Assembly: GCF_010725485.1 (NCBI RefSeq)
Contig: NZ_AP022598.1
Location: 2,852,001 to 2,916,000, forward strand
DNA: 64,000 nt
Source: Mycolicibacterium parafortuitum
GTDB taxonomy: Bacteria > Actinomycetota > Actinomycetes > Mycobacteriales > Mycobacteriaceae
Direction: 5' to 3'
A program made the position numbers and the translations under genes. The notes under the pieces are model-generated. The model made no database searches. It was not told the DNA's origin and was given only the letters and a program-made list of their open reading frames with translations. Positions 45,795 through 54,859 of the stretch are shown in pieces; within the stretch, counting starts at the first letter, position 1, and every line of letters begins with the position of its first letter.

Positions 45795-47309
45795 CTACGC
45801 CGCGGCGTTGTCGTCCGACTTCCTGGTGGCAGGCTTCCTCGGAGCACGATCCGTGCGCTCGGCCGGCTTGCCGGCCTCGGCGGCGGAAGCAGAGTCGGCG
45901 GCGGATTCCGACGTGGTGGGTTCCGGCGTGGTGGCTGGGTCGTTCGCGGTGTCCGCCGTCTCGGTGATGTCTTCATCCACGGCCGCGTGCTCCGAACCGT
46001 CCGACACGTCTTTCTCGTCGTCCGTCGAATCTTCCGAAACCGCCGAGATATCGCTGGAATCCTCTGCGGACTCGGCGAACTCGTCCTCCATCTTCGCTTT
46101 CTCGGGCGTAGTGAACGTGGCCGTGATATCACCGGAGGAAGTGTCCGTCGGTGCCGCAGGGGTGACGGAAGGCATTCCGAGTGCGTCGCGAATTCCTCGA
46201 TCGAGGGCCTTGCCGAGGTCGGCGGTCAGCGTTACCAGGTTGATTCGCGGAATCAGGCGGGCCGGCGTGTTCTGGCCCATCGGAATGGTCCGGTCATATC
46301 CGGTGTCGATCAACACCTTCAGCGTGGGCTCGATCAACTTCATCACCGGTTCGATGAACCCGGACGTGCCGGTGACCGCGGCGAGATCGCGGATCGGTTG
46401 CAGCAGCGGGAGGTGCTTCGACGGGATCAGGACATAAGTGTTGTCCCAGTCCTCGGGGTTGCCGTTCGGATCCTGCCCTTTTCCGGGGTACTTCTGCACC
46501 GTCGCCGAGGCGAGCAGCTCTGCGAACGACTCCTCGCTGGTCGAACCCCAAGGGAACGAGGCGTTGATGGCGGACGGGTCGGCATAGGTCAGGTGGGCGT
46601 AGAAGAAGCCGAGGGTCGCGTTGAGAGTCGCCAACAGATTGATCGGGTACAGCGGCGCGTCGGAGATGATGTCGTACTCGTAGGAGATGTCGGTCATCCG
46701 GTAACCGGTGTCGGTCGGGGTCGCGCCGTCGAAGGTGATGCCGATGAACGGGATGGTGAGGCCGTTGAATCGGGCCCCGATCCCGCCGTTGGGGCGGCTC
46801 CAGTTGCCCACCAGGACGACCTCGAGCTGATCGGCGTCCGGCACGATCTTGTCGTTGTCCTCCGCATAGGCAGGGTCGGCGAGATTGCGCAGTTGCAGAT
46901 TGGTGATCCGGCCGCTCTGCGAGTAGCCGAAGATGACGACGTTCTCCCCGGGTTCGGCGTGCAGTTGCTGTTGCAGCGCCGCGTCCAGATAATCCAACCC
47001 CACCTCGGTCGATCGGTTGAAGGACAGCGCGGTCAGCCCGCCGTAGACCGGCCAGAACTCCTCCGGTCCATAGACAGGGCGGGCCTGGCAGCTCACCTCG
47101 CCGCAGGTGGAGTTGGGTTCGATGTAGCGACGCATGGCATTGGCGACGTAGGGCGCTTCGGGCCAGGGGCGTCCGGAGTTCCCCATGATCAGAGCGACGG
47201 GGTCGGCCAGGGCCGCCGCCGCCCCGGTCAATGTCGAACCGACGGCGAGCATCGCGGCGCCGAGCATCGCGACGACGGTGACGAGCAGAGACCGGATGAA
47301 CGCAGGCAT
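45795..47309 (-). CDS. PE-PPE-domain serine esterase with acidic tail
   Basis: 504 aa from ATG 47309 (GGAG 8 bp upstream). Signal peptide about 1-36, then an alpha/beta-hydrolase PE-PPE domain to about 330 (VIFGYSQSGR, nucleophile Ser130; LVGNWSRPNGG). The last 120 or so residues are Asp/Glu/Ser/Thr-rich and end in a Lys/Arg-rich patch (DRAPRKPATRKSDDN). No PE or PPE N-terminal domain. Family members act as esterases or lipases at the cell surface. It sits where M. tuberculosis has narGHJI. Confidence 0.87.
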   Translation of the reverse strand: MPAFIRSLLVTVVAMLGAAMLAVGSTLTGAAAALADPVALIMGNSGRPWPEAPYVANAMRRYIEPNSTCGEVSCQARPVYGPEEFWPVYGGLTALSFNRSTEVGLDYLDAALQQQLHAEPGENVVIFGYSQSGRITNLQLRNLADPAYAEDNDKIVPDADQLEVVLVGNWSRPNGGIGARFNGLTIPFIGITFDGATPTDTGYRMTDISYEYDIISDAPLYPINLLATLNATLGFFYAHLTYADPSAINASFPWGSTSEESFAELLASATVQKYPGKGQDPNGNPEDWDNTYVLIPSKHLPLLQPIRDLAAVTGTSGFIEPVMKLIEPTLKVLIDTGYDRTIPMGQNTPARLIPRINLVTLTADLGKALDRGIRDALGMPSVTPAAPTDTSSGDITATFTTPEKAKMEDEFAESAEDSSDISAVSEDSTDDEKDVSDGSEHAAVDEDITETADTANDPATTPEPTTSESAADSASAAEAGKPAERTDRAPRKPATRKSDDNAAA

Positions 47310-47403
47310 TGAGGACGCTCCAGATCCAACCGGCTGTACCGCCGGGCTAGTGGGCTCCCATACCCGCGCCGATGACGGCTTATGCCAACGTCTTCGGCCG
47401 GCC

Positions 47404-47676
47404 TCAATAACGCAGGCGGTCGCCCACGACACGCACGTCGGCCCGCGCGTCGCGGTGCGCGAGCGCGTGGATCGGATGCGTCAGCACCGGATGCCTGCAC
47501 TGCGGGCACGACGCCTGGCTCTTGTTCGCCGAACTGAACGTCAGGTGCCGGCACTGGCTACATCGGACGATGTAGAAGGCACCGACCCAGTTGGCCAGGC
47601 CCAGGAAGATCGCCAGCGTGGTCAGCGTGGCGAGCACAGTGATGAGGACGATGGTGAGCACCGTGTAAACCGTCAT
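47404..47676 (-). CDS. small membrane protein with zinc-ribbon-like motif
   Basis: 90 aa: one N-terminal transmembrane helix (about 5-36), then a C-x-x-C pair (RCSQCRHL) and a second pair (CPQCRHPV) spaced as in a zinc ribbon, then a basic tail. Function unknown; it could be a membrane-bound redox or metal-binding protein. ATG preceded by GGAGGTGCCTTC. Confidence 0.75.
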   Translation of the reverse strand: MTVYTVLTIVLITVLATLTTLAIFLGLANWVGAFYIVRCSQCRHLTFSSANKSQASCPQCRHPVLTHPIHALAHRDARADVRVVGDRLRY

Positions 47677-47751
47677 GAAGGCACCTCCAGAACACGCCCG
47701 ACGGGTCCCTCAAAGGTACGCCCGCAGGGCGTGGACCTGCTGAAAAACGGC

Positions 47752-47919
47752 TCACGCCTTCCTGGCTCGCTGGTACACCTTCGTCAGATCCTTGCCGCGG
47801 ATCCCGTTGAGTTCGGCCTTGTGCACCTTGTGGAGCACCAGCGGGCAGCGCTTGCACCGGGGCTTGCTGCGGCAGCACTTTTTCTTCGGCTTGAGGTCGG
47901 CAAGCTTCTTGGCTTTCAC
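47752..47919 (-). CDS. conserved small Cys-rich basic protein, 55 aa
   Basis: 55 aa from GTG 47919: Lys/Arg-rich with CCRSKPRCKRCP, a compact Cys motif likely to bind zinc. The motif resembles small actinobacterial conserved proteins of unknown function. It is divergent from typA by 55 bp. The frame continues upstream into typA antisense, so the start is chosen from the protein pattern. Confidence 0.72.
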   Translation of the reverse strand: MKAKKLADLKPKKKCCRSKPRCKRCPLVLHKVHKAELNGIRGKDLTKVYQRARKA

Positions 47920-47974
47920 GTGACGGGAATCTCTCGTTTTCGTGATCGGTGCAGTGCACTGCGACAATCGGCAC

Positions 47975-49882
47975 GTGACTGCACGCCCGGATTTTCGCAA
48001 CGTCGCCATTGTGGCCCACGTCGACCATGGCAAAACCACTCTGGTCGACGCGATGCTGCGTCAATCCGGTGCCCTGAGCCACCGCGGTGACGACGAGATC
48101 GAACGCCTGATGGATTCCGGTGACCTGGAGAAGGAAAAAGGAATCACCATCCTGGCCAAGAACACGGCCGTGCACCGGCACCACCCTGACGGCACCATGA
48201 CCGTCATCAACGTGATCGACACCCCCGGCCACGCCGACTTCGGTGGCGAGGTCGAACGCGGCCTGTCGATGGTCGACGGTGTGGTGCTGCTCGTCGACGC
48301 GTCCGAGGGGCCGCTGCCGCAGACTCGGTTCGTGCTGCGCAAGGCCCTAGCCGCGCACCTGCCGGTGATCCTGGTCGTCAACAAGACCGACCGTCCCGAC
48401 GCCCGCATCGCCGAGGTCGTCGAGGAGAGCCACGACCTGCTGCTCGACGTCGCCTCCGACCTCGACGAGGAGGCCCAGGCGGCCGCCGAGATGGCGCTGG
48501 ACCTGCCGACGCTGTACGCCTCCGGGCGTGCCGGGATCGCCAGCACCACCCAGCCCGCCAACGGTGAGAACCCCGACGGCGAGAATCTCGACCCGCTGTT
48601 CGATGTGCTGCTCGAGCACATCCCGCCGCCGAAGGGCGACCCCGAAGGGCCGTTCCAGGCGCTCGTGACCAACCTCGACGCATCGGCGTTCCTCGGCCGG
48701 CTCGCCCTGATCCGGATCTACAAGGGCCGCCTCAAGAAGGGGCAGCAGGTCGCGTGGATGCGTGAGGTCGACGGCCACCCCGTCATCACCAACGCCAAGA
48801 TCACCGAGGTGCTGGTCACCGTCGGCGTCGAGAGGACGTCGACCGACGAGGCCGTCGCCGGCGACATCGTCGCGATCGCCGGCGTCCCGGAGATCATGAT
48901 CGGCGACACGCTGGCCGACCCCGACCATGCGCACGCGCTGCCGCGCATCGCCGTCGACGAGCCCGCGATCTCGGTGACCATCGGCACCAACACCTCGCCG
49001 CTGGCCGGCAAGGTGTCCGGGCACAAGCTCACCGCGCGGATGGTTAAGAATCGCCTGGATTCCGAGCTGGTCGGCAACGTGTCGATCAAGGTCGTCGACA
49101 TCGGCCGCCCGGACGCCTGGGAGGTGCAGGGCCGAGGCGAGCTGGCGCTGGCCGTCCTCGTCGAGCAGATGCGCCGCGAGGGCTTCGAGCTCACGGTCGG
49201 CAAACCGCAGGTGGTCACCCAGACCATCGACGGCAAGCTGCACGAACCGTTCGAAGCGCTGACCATCGACTGCCCCGAAGAACACCTCGGCGCGATCACC
49301 CAGCTGCTGGCCGCCCGCAAGGGCCGGATGGAGCAGATGACCAATCACGCCGCGGGATGGGTGCGGATGGACTTCATCGTCCCCAGCCGCGGCCTGATCG
49401 GGTTCCGCACCGACTTCCTGACACTGACCCGCGGCACCGGCATCGCCAACGCGGTCTTCGACGGCTACCGTCCATGGGCCGGCGAGATCCGCGCCCGCCA
49501 CACCGGGTCGCTGGTGTCCGACCGCAGCGGCCAGATCACGCCGTTCGCGATGATCCAGCTCGCCGACCGCGGGCAGTTCTTCGTCGAACCCGGGCAGGAG
49601 ACCTACGAGGGCCAGGTCGTCGGCATCAACCCGCGCGCCGAGGATCTCGACATCAACATCACCCGGGAGAAGAAGCTGACCAACATGCGGTCCTCCACGG
49701 CCGACGTGATGGAGACGCTGGCCCGGCCGCTGGAACTCGACCTGGAGAAGGCGATGGAGTTCTGCGCGGAGGACGAATGCGTCGAGGTGACCCCCGAGAT
49801 CGTGCGGGTGCGCAAGGTCGAACTGACCGCATCGCTGCGCGCGCGAGCCAAGGCGCGGGCCAAAGCGCAGGCCAACAACTGA
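47975..49882 (+). CDS. typA: translational GTPase TypA/BipA
   Basis: 635 aa, ribosome-binding GTPase of the EF-G/LepA group, involved in stress and 50S assembly at low temperature. G motifs: [10 protein letters not shown] (G1), KGITI (G2), DTPGHADF (G3), [10 protein letters not shown] (G4). The C-terminal half has the BipA-type [21 protein letters not shown] and [16 protein letters not shown] at 47975 is the family start ([13 protein letters not shown]); earlier in-frame codons are rejected. Upstream of lpqW as in M. tuberculosis. Confidence 0.96.
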   Translation: MTARPDFRNVAIVAHVDHGKTTLVDAMLRQSGALSHRGDDEIERLMDSGDLEKEKGITILAKNTAVHRHHPDGTMTVINVIDTPGHADFGGEVERGLSMVDGVVLLVDASEGPLPQTRFVLRKALAAHLPVILVVNKTDRPDARIAEVVEESHDLLLDVASDLDEEAQAAAEMALDLPTLYASGRAGIASTTQPANGENPDGENLDPLFDVLLEHIPPPKGDPEGPFQALVTNLDASAFLGRLALIRIYKGRLKKGQQVAWMREVDGHPVITNAKITEVLVTVGVERTSTDEAVAGDIVAIAGVPEIMIGDTLADPDHAHALPRIAVDEPAISVTIGTNTSPLAGKVSGHKLTARMVKNRLDSELVGNVSIKVVDIGRPDAWEVQGRGELALAVLVEQMRREGFELTVGKPQVVTQTIDGKLHEPFEALTIDCPEEHLGAITQLLAARKGRMEQMTNHAAGWVRMDFIVPSRGLIGFRTDFLTLTRGTGIANAVFDGYRPWAGEIRARHTGSLVSDRSGQITPFAMIQLADRGQFFVEPGQETYEGQVVGINPRAEDLDINITREKKLTNMRSSTADVMETLARPLELDLEKAMEFCAEDECVEVTPEIVRVRKVELTASLRARAKARAKAQANN

Positions 49883-49920
49883 CCCCGGTGGGCGTGCACG
49901 CCCTGGTTACCCTGTAGAGC

Positions 49921-51768
49921 ATGCCGACGACCCTGCGCCGCGTCAGCGCCGGCATCAGCGCGATCGGCATGACGTTTGCCCTGGTCACGGGGTGTACGGT
50001 GAGCCCGCCGCCGGCCCCGCAGAGCACCGACACGACCGAGTCCACGCCCCCGCCGCCGATGAAGGCGACGCAGATCATCGTCGCGATCGACTCGATCGGC
50101 CCCGGCTTCAACTCGCATCTGCTCTCTGACCAGTCGCCGGTGAACGCCGCGATCAGCGCGCTGGTGCTGCCGAGTTCGTTCCGGCCGGTCCCGGATTCGC
50201 AGACCCCGACCGGCTCGCGGTGGGAAATGGACACCTCGCTGCTGGAGTCGGCGGAGGTGACCAGCCAGGAGCCCTTCACGGTGACCTACAAGATCCGGCC
50301 CGAGGCGCAGTGGACCGACAACGCGCCGATCGGCGCCGACGACTATTGGTATCTGTGGCGCCAGATGGTGAGTCAGCCCGGTGCCGTCGACCCGGCCGGC
50401 TACGACCTGATCACCGGGGTCCAGTCGGTCGAGGGCGGCAAGACCGCCGTGGTCACCTTCGCCCAGCCGTACCCGGCCTGGCGTGAACTGTTCAACGACA
50501 TCCTGCCCGCCCACATCGTCAAAGACGTCCCCGGTGGCTTCGCGGCCGGGTTGACGCAGGCGTTGCCGGTGACCGGCGGCCAGTTCCGGGTCGACACCAT
50601 CGATCCGCAGCGCGACGAGATCCTGCTGGCCCGCAACGACCGCTACTGGGGCGTGCCCGCCTCGCCCGACCTGATCCTGTTCCGCCGCGGCGGGGCGCCG
50701 GCCGCGCTCGCCGACTCGATCCGCAACGGCGACACCCAGGTGGCGCAGGTGCACGGCGGATCGGCGGTGTTCGCGCAGCTGTCGGCGATCCCCGACGTGC
50801 GCACCGCGCGGATCGTCACACCGCGCGTCATGCACCTGACGTTGCGGGCCCAGCAGCCCGCCCTGGCCGACTGGCAGGTACGTAAAGCGATCCTCGGCCT
50901 GCTCGACGTCGACCTGCTCGCCGCTGTCGGCGCCGGAGACGACAACACCGTGACGCTGGCGCAGGCGCAGGTGCGGTCCCCATCGGATCCCGGATACGTA
51001 CCGACCGCGCCGCCGGCGATGTCCCGTGAGGACGCGATCGCCCTCCTCGCCGAAGCCGGGTACGAGATCGAACCGGGGGAGTCGCCCGCGCCGCCGGAGA
51101 TCAGCCGCGGGCGCGTCGTCAAGGACGGTGAACCGCTGCGTCTGGTGCTCGGCGTCGCGGCCAACGACCCGACATCGGTGGCCGTCGCGAACACCGCGGC
51201 CGACCAGCTGCGCAACGTTGGGATCGACGCATCGGTGTCCGCGCTCGACCCGGTGACGCTCTACGGCGAGGCGCTGGTCAACAACACCGTCGACGCGGTG
51301 GTGGGATGGCATCCGGCCGGCGGCGATCTGGCGACGTCGTTGGCGTCGCGCTACGGCTGCCCCGCGCTGGAGGCGACCGCCGTCCCGACCACCGGCGCGC
51401 CGACGCCACCCCCGGAGCCGTCCGATCCGCCGGAGGCCACCCCGCCGCCGACCACCGCCACCGCGACCACCGCACCGGGCCCGCCTCCGGAGACGGGTCA
51501 GCTCGTGCAGGCGCCGAGCAACATCACCGGTATCTGTGACCGGACGATCCAGCCGAGAATTGATGCCGCGCTGCGGGGGACGGCCGACATCTCCGAGGTC
51601 ATCGACGAGGTCGAGCCGAGGCTGTGGGAGATGTCGACGGTGCTGCCGATCCTGCAGGACACCACCATCGTCGCGGCGGGCCCGAGCGTGCAGAACGTCA
51701 GCCTCACCGGGGCCGTGCCGGTCGGGATCGTCGGCGACGCCGGCGCGTGGGTCAAACTGCCGAAATAG
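49921..51768 (+). CDS. lpqW: lipoprotein LpqW, PIM/LAM pathway regulator
   Basis: 615 aa. Lipobox FALVTGC with acylated Cys at about residue 25, then a substrate-binding protein (SBP_bac_5/OppA-like) fold. A Pro/Thr-rich linker near residues 490-525 ([17 protein letters not shown]) splits the C-terminal lobe. LpqW directs PIM4 toward LAM rather than polar PIMs and functionally opposes PimE, whose gene is 5 kb upstream. It lies 38 bp after typA. Confidence 0.94.
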   Translation: MPTTLRRVSAGISAIGMTFALVTGCTVSPPPAPQSTDTTESTPPPPMKATQIIVAIDSIGPGFNSHLLSDQSPVNAAISALVLPSSFRPVPDSQTPTGSRWEMDTSLLESAEVTSQEPFTVTYKIRPEAQWTDNAPIGADDYWYLWRQMVSQPGAVDPAGYDLITGVQSVEGGKTAVVTFAQPYPAWRELFNDILPAHIVKDVPGGFAAGLTQALPVTGGQFRVDTIDPQRDEILLARNDRYWGVPASPDLILFRRGGAPAALADSIRNGDTQVAQVHGGSAVFAQLSAIPDVRTARIVTPRVMHLTLRAQQPALADWQVRKAILGLLDVDLLAAVGAGDDNTVTLAQAQVRSPSDPGYVPTAPPAMSREDAIALLAEAGYEIEPGESPAPPEISRGRVVKDGEPLRLVLGVAANDPTSVAVANTAADQLRNVGIDASVSALDPVTLYGEALVNNTVDAVVGWHPAGGDLATSLASRYGCPALEATAVPTTGAPTPPPEPSDPPEATPPPTTATATTAPGPPPETGQLVQAPSNITGICDRTIQPRIDAALRGTADISEVIDEVEPRLWEMSTVLPILQDTTIVAAGPSVQNVSLTGAVPVGIVGDAGAWVKLPK

Positions 51769-51780
51769 CCCCGAAAACGA

Positions 51781-51814
51781 GGTAGGCCCCCGCGGGGGGA
51801 CGCGGGGGCCTACC
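51781..51814. terminator. terminator between lpqW and the GjpA-like gene
   Basis: 14-bp perfect stem (51781-51794 with 51801-51814) with a 6-nt loop, between convergent genes. No strong T-tract. Confidence 0.85.
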
Positions 51815-51828
51815 GGTATGCGGGAGGG

Positions 51829-53166
51829 TTACTCGTCGCCGCCGGACGATCCGCTGTCGGAATCGCTGCCGGAGTCCGCCGAGCTCCCCGAATCGGACGC
51901 GTCGCCGGAATCGGCGTCGTCGTCAGAAGCGGCGTCGTCAGCAGAGTCGCTGCCGTCGGTGTCGTCCTCGACCGAATCGATGTCGTCCTCGACCGAGTCG
52001 AGCTCGTCCTCGACCGAGTCGAGCTCGTCCTCGTCGAGCGCCACGTCGTCCTCGACGTCTTCGACGTCCTCGACCACGTCCGTGGTCTCGTCGACCGTGT
52101 CTTCGACGGTGTCCTCGGTCGCGTCCTCGACCGTGTCTTCCGTCGCGTCCTCGGTGGTCTCCTCGGTCGTTTCCGTAACGACCGCGGCGGATCCGTCCGG
52201 CTCACCGTTGGACACCTCGGTCACCGGGATCAGATCGCCCGAGCCGAGGTTGATGTCCGATGGGCCCGCAACGGAGGAGTACGCCCGTGCGGACTCCTCC
52301 GCGCCCTCCGGGGCGATGGCCGCGGCGAGCGCGCTCGGCAGTGTCACCAGCAGTGCCTGCAGCAGCCCGCCCTGGTTCGGATCCTCGTTGAACGAGAACA
52401 ACCCGGCCAGCCACGTGTCGTCTGAGTTGGTGTATCCGTTGAGGACCGCACCGACGACCGCGGCGGGGAGGTTGACCAATGAAATGACCGCGTCGACCAG
52501 CCTGCCCTCGACCAGAGCATCGAACGATGCCTGCAGGGAGTCGCCGGTGGCGGACAACGCGCCGGCCATCGGCGTCAGGACGCCGAAGGCAAGCGGAATC
52601 AAGACCTCAAGGCTGAAGAACGTCTGGACCACGTTGCTGACGTTCTGTGCGATCTTGGTGGGGATCTCCAACAGTCCCGAGGCGAAGATCGGCAATCCGA
52701 TGTTGATCAGCGGGCCGACGAGGAATGCGTTCATCAGCGTGTTGAAGCCGGTCGAGATCTCGCCTTGCAGGATCTGCTCGGCGGCGAGTCCCAACTGGCC
52801 CCACAACCCGTCCTCGTTGCTGAAGCTGAGGTAGTTGAGCGTGCCCTCGACCACGCCCACGCCGGCGCCGATCGCCGTTTCGCCGTATCCGAGCGCATTG
52901 GCGAGCGACTGCCGCAGGAACGGCGCCGGGTTGGCCAGCCAAGCATCGCCGATCCCGTTCAGGTTCTCGGCTGCTGCTGCCACAACCTGTGCCCAGGCCG
53001 TGATCGGATTCACCGCCGCGGACAGATCGACCGCCTGCGAAGAAACGGTAGGCGCGGCGGCCGTCCATGGGGCTGGTGTCGGGGTGATAGCTGGAGCGAT
53101 CGCGATCGCACTGGCTCCGACGAGGGCTACCCCCGCGGTGAGATACGGCCTAACCGTGATGTCCAT
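51829..53166 (-). CDS. exported protein with acidic repeat tail (GjpA-like)
   Basis: 445 aa. Signal peptide ([27 protein letters not shown]), then a hydrophobic/amphipathic region to about residue 290 with Gly, Ala, Leu and [15 protein letters not shown]. This resembles mycobacterial proteins annotated as GjpA-like outer-membrane porins; that label is recalled, not verified. The last 125 or so residues are almost only Asp, Glu, Ser, Thr and Val with repeats such as ELDSVED and TEDTVEDA. A 188-bp divergent region separates it from mshB. Confidence 0.8.
   Translation of the reverse strand: MDITVRPYLTAGVALVGASAIAIAPAITPTPAPWTAAAPTVSSQAVDLSAAVNPITAWAQVVAAAAENLNGIGDAWLANPAPFLRQSLANALGYGETAIGAGVGVVEGTLNYLSFSNEDGLWGQLGLAAEQILQGEISTGFNTLMNAFLVGPLINIGLPIFASGLLEIPTKIAQNVSNVVQTFFSLEVLIPLAFGVLTPMAGALSATGDSLQASFDALVEGRLVDAVISLVNLPAAVVGAVLNGYTNSDDTWLAGLFSFNEDPNQGGLLQALLVTLPSALAAAIAPEGAEESARAYSSVAGPSDINLGSGDLIPVTEVSNGEPDGSAAVVTETTEETTEDATEDTVEDATEDTVEDTVDETTDVVEDVEDVEDDVALDEDELDSVEDELDSVEDDIDSVEDDTDGSDSADDAASDDDADSGDASDSGSSADSGSDSDSGSSGGDE
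51962..52160. repeat. coding tandem repeats of the acidic tail
   Basis: Between about 51962 and 52035 three near-identical 21-bp units encode DSVEDxx heptads. From about 52080 to 52160 a second imperfect set encodes [13 protein letters not shown]. Slippage here would change tail length in 7-residue steps. Confidence 0.75.
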
Positions 53167-53233
53167 GTAGTGATCCCTTTCAGATATGGGCTGTGAAGTG
53201 GGCCACCGCGCAACTTACAACGACGTCAATAGG

Positions 53234-53255
53234 ATTTGTTGCGTTTGGAACAAAT
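53234..53255. promoter_or_regulatory. inverted repeat between GjpA-like gene and mshB
   Basis: ATTTGTT-N8-AACAAAT, 7-bp perfect arms, in an AT-richer part of the divergent region. A TATTCT -10-like hexamer (53270-53275) for mshB lies 14 bp further on. Candidate operator for either gene. Confidence 0.45.
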
Positions 53256-53354
53256 GTTTGGCGGGTGAATATTCTTCGGTCGGCTGCGCGGCCGATTTCG
53301 TTCCGTGGATATCCGATGGTTTGCCGGGGTCGGACATGCGGCAAGCTGGACGGA

Positions 53355-54224
53355 ATGGAGACCCCGCGACTGCTCTTCGTCCACGCCCACCCCGACGACG
53401 AGACCCTGACCACCGGCGGGTCCATCGCGCACTACACCGCCCGCGGCGCCGACGTCCGGGTCATCACCTGCACGCTGGGAGAAGAGGGCGAGGTGATCGG
53501 TGAACGCTGGGCGCAGCTGGCCGTCGATCAGGCAGACCAACTCGGCGGATACCGGATCGGGGAGCTGACGGCCGCGCTCACCGCGCTGGGTGTGGACCGC
53601 CCCCGCTACCTCGGTGGAGCAGGCCGATGGCGCGATTCCGGGATGGAGGGCACCCCGGCCCGGCACCGTCAGCGGTTCGTCGACGGCGACTTCGCCGAAC
53701 AGACCGCCGTGCTGGCCGCCGCGATCGACGACCTGCGCCCGCACGTCGTGGTCACCTACGACCCGAACGGCGGATACGGCCACCCCGATCACATCCACAC
53801 CCACCGGCTGACCACCGCGGCCGTCGACGCCGCCACCTGGACCGTGCCGAAGTTCTACTGGACGGTGACCTCGGCCTCGGCGCTGGCGTCGGGGCTGGCC
53901 GGCCTGCGCGACGTACCGGACGGGTGGGTGACGCTGTCGCCGGACGACCTGCCGCTGCTCGGCTTCGGCGACGACGACATCCATGCGGCGCTGGACGTTT
54001 CAGCACACACCGCTGCGCGCGTCGCGGCGATGCGGGCGCACGAAACCCAGATCACCGTCGCGCCGGGCGGGCACTGCTTCGCGCTGTCGAACAACATCGC
54101 CCTCCCGGTCGACTCGACCGAGTACTACGTCCTCGTGCAAGGCCAGGCCGGCGACCGCGATAAGCGCGGCTGGGAAACCGATCTGCTGGCCGGACTACCC
54201 CTCGGCCAGGGGTCCAGCGGGTAA
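53355..54224 (+). CDS. mshB: GlcNAc-inositol deacetylase of mycothiol synthesis
   Basis: 289 aa from ATG 53355, LmbE-family zinc enzyme. It removes the acetyl group from N-acetyl-glucosaminyl-inositol, the second committed step of mycothiol synthesis. Zinc ligands: HAHPDDE (His12, Asp15) and His146 in the GHPDHIHTH segment. The frame continues upstream, but MshB homology begins here. Corresponds to Rv1170. Confidence 0.95.
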   Translation: METPRLLFVHAHPDDETLTTGGSIAHYTARGADVRVITCTLGEEGEVIGERWAQLAVDQADQLGGYRIGELTAALTALGVDRPRYLGGAGRWRDSGMEGTPARHRQRFVDGDFAEQTAVLAAAIDDLRPHVVVTYDPNGGYGHPDHIHTHRLTTAAVDAATWTVPKFYWTVTSASALASGLAGLRDVPDGWVTLSPDDLPLLGFGDDDIHAALDVSAHTAARVAAMRAHETQITVAPGGHCFALSNNIALPVDSTEYYVLVQGQAGDRDKRGWETDLLAGLPLGQGSSG

Positions 54225-54259
54225 GCTGCCCGCAACCGACCGCGCACGGAAGGCAGCAC

Positions 54260-54367
54260 ATGGACCCGGATCTGGATCCCAACCTGCAGCACTGGCAGGA
54301 CCGGCTCGACAACTATCAATGGGTCGTCGGCTCACTGGTGTCGCTGCTCGACAGCATCCCGACCTGA
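54260..54367 (+). CDS. putative 35-aa protein before the Rv1171-like gene
   Basis: ATG at 54260 with GGAAGG 6-7 nt upstream; 35 codons (MDPDLDPNLQHWQDRLDNYQ, then a hydrophobic [10 protein letters not shown] end). Its TGA at 54365 overlaps a CTG that begins the next protein in the best reading. Could be a real small protein coupled to the next gene or a leader. No family recognised. Confidence 0.5.
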   Translation: MDPDLDPNLQHWQDRLDNYQWVVGSLVSLLDSIPT

Positions 54368-54831
54368 CGACGCCGGTCGCACCGGGCTCAGACCGGTATC
54401 GGATCGTGCTGTGGATCCTGCTCGGCCTCGACGGCGTGCTCTCGGCGTTGATGGCCGTCTTCTTCCTTCCCCTGCGCATCGGCGTCGTGCCGTTCCCGAT
54501 CAGTGCGCTGCTCAGCGGTGTCCTCAACGCCGCGCTGGTCTGGGTCGCGCTGCGGTGGACGACGTCGCCGCGGCTGGCCGCCATACCGCTGTGGGCCTGG
54601 TTGGCGACCGTGCTGGTGCTGATGTCCTTCGGGCCCGGCGACGACATCGTGTTCGGCGGCACCGGCGTCATGGAGTTCGGTCCGGTGCTCCTGGTCGCGC
54701 TCGGTGGGCTGCCCGGAGCCTGGCTGCTGATGCGCCCTCCCGGGTCGGCGAGTAAGGCCGAGGTGACTACTGTGGCTGCTATGTCAGGCGGGCAGGCACA
54801 TTCTGTTTCAAATAGTGAGACGCGTGGATGA
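54364..54831 (+). CDS. small integral membrane protein, Rv1171-like (possible CTG start)
   Basis: About 155 aa with four hydrophobic segments (about 15-36, 43-63, 71-90, 99-118). In the same place, between mshB and fbiC, M. tuberculosis has Rv1171. The most natural N-terminus ([16 protein letters not shown]) is reached only from CTG 54364, which forms a CTGA overlap with the preceding small ORF. ATG 54319 (inside the small ORF) and GTG 54406 are the alternatives. Confidence 0.7.
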   Translation: MTTPVAPGSDRYRIVLWILLGLDGVLSALMAVFFLPLRIGVVPFPISALLSGVLNAALVWVALRWTTSPRLAAIPLWAWLATVLVLMSFGPGDDIVFGGTGVMEFGPVLLVALGGLPGAWLLMRPPGSASKAEVTTVAAMSGGQAHSVSNSETRG

Positions 54832-54859
54832 TCCGCGACAACGCCGGGGTTACAGGGAA

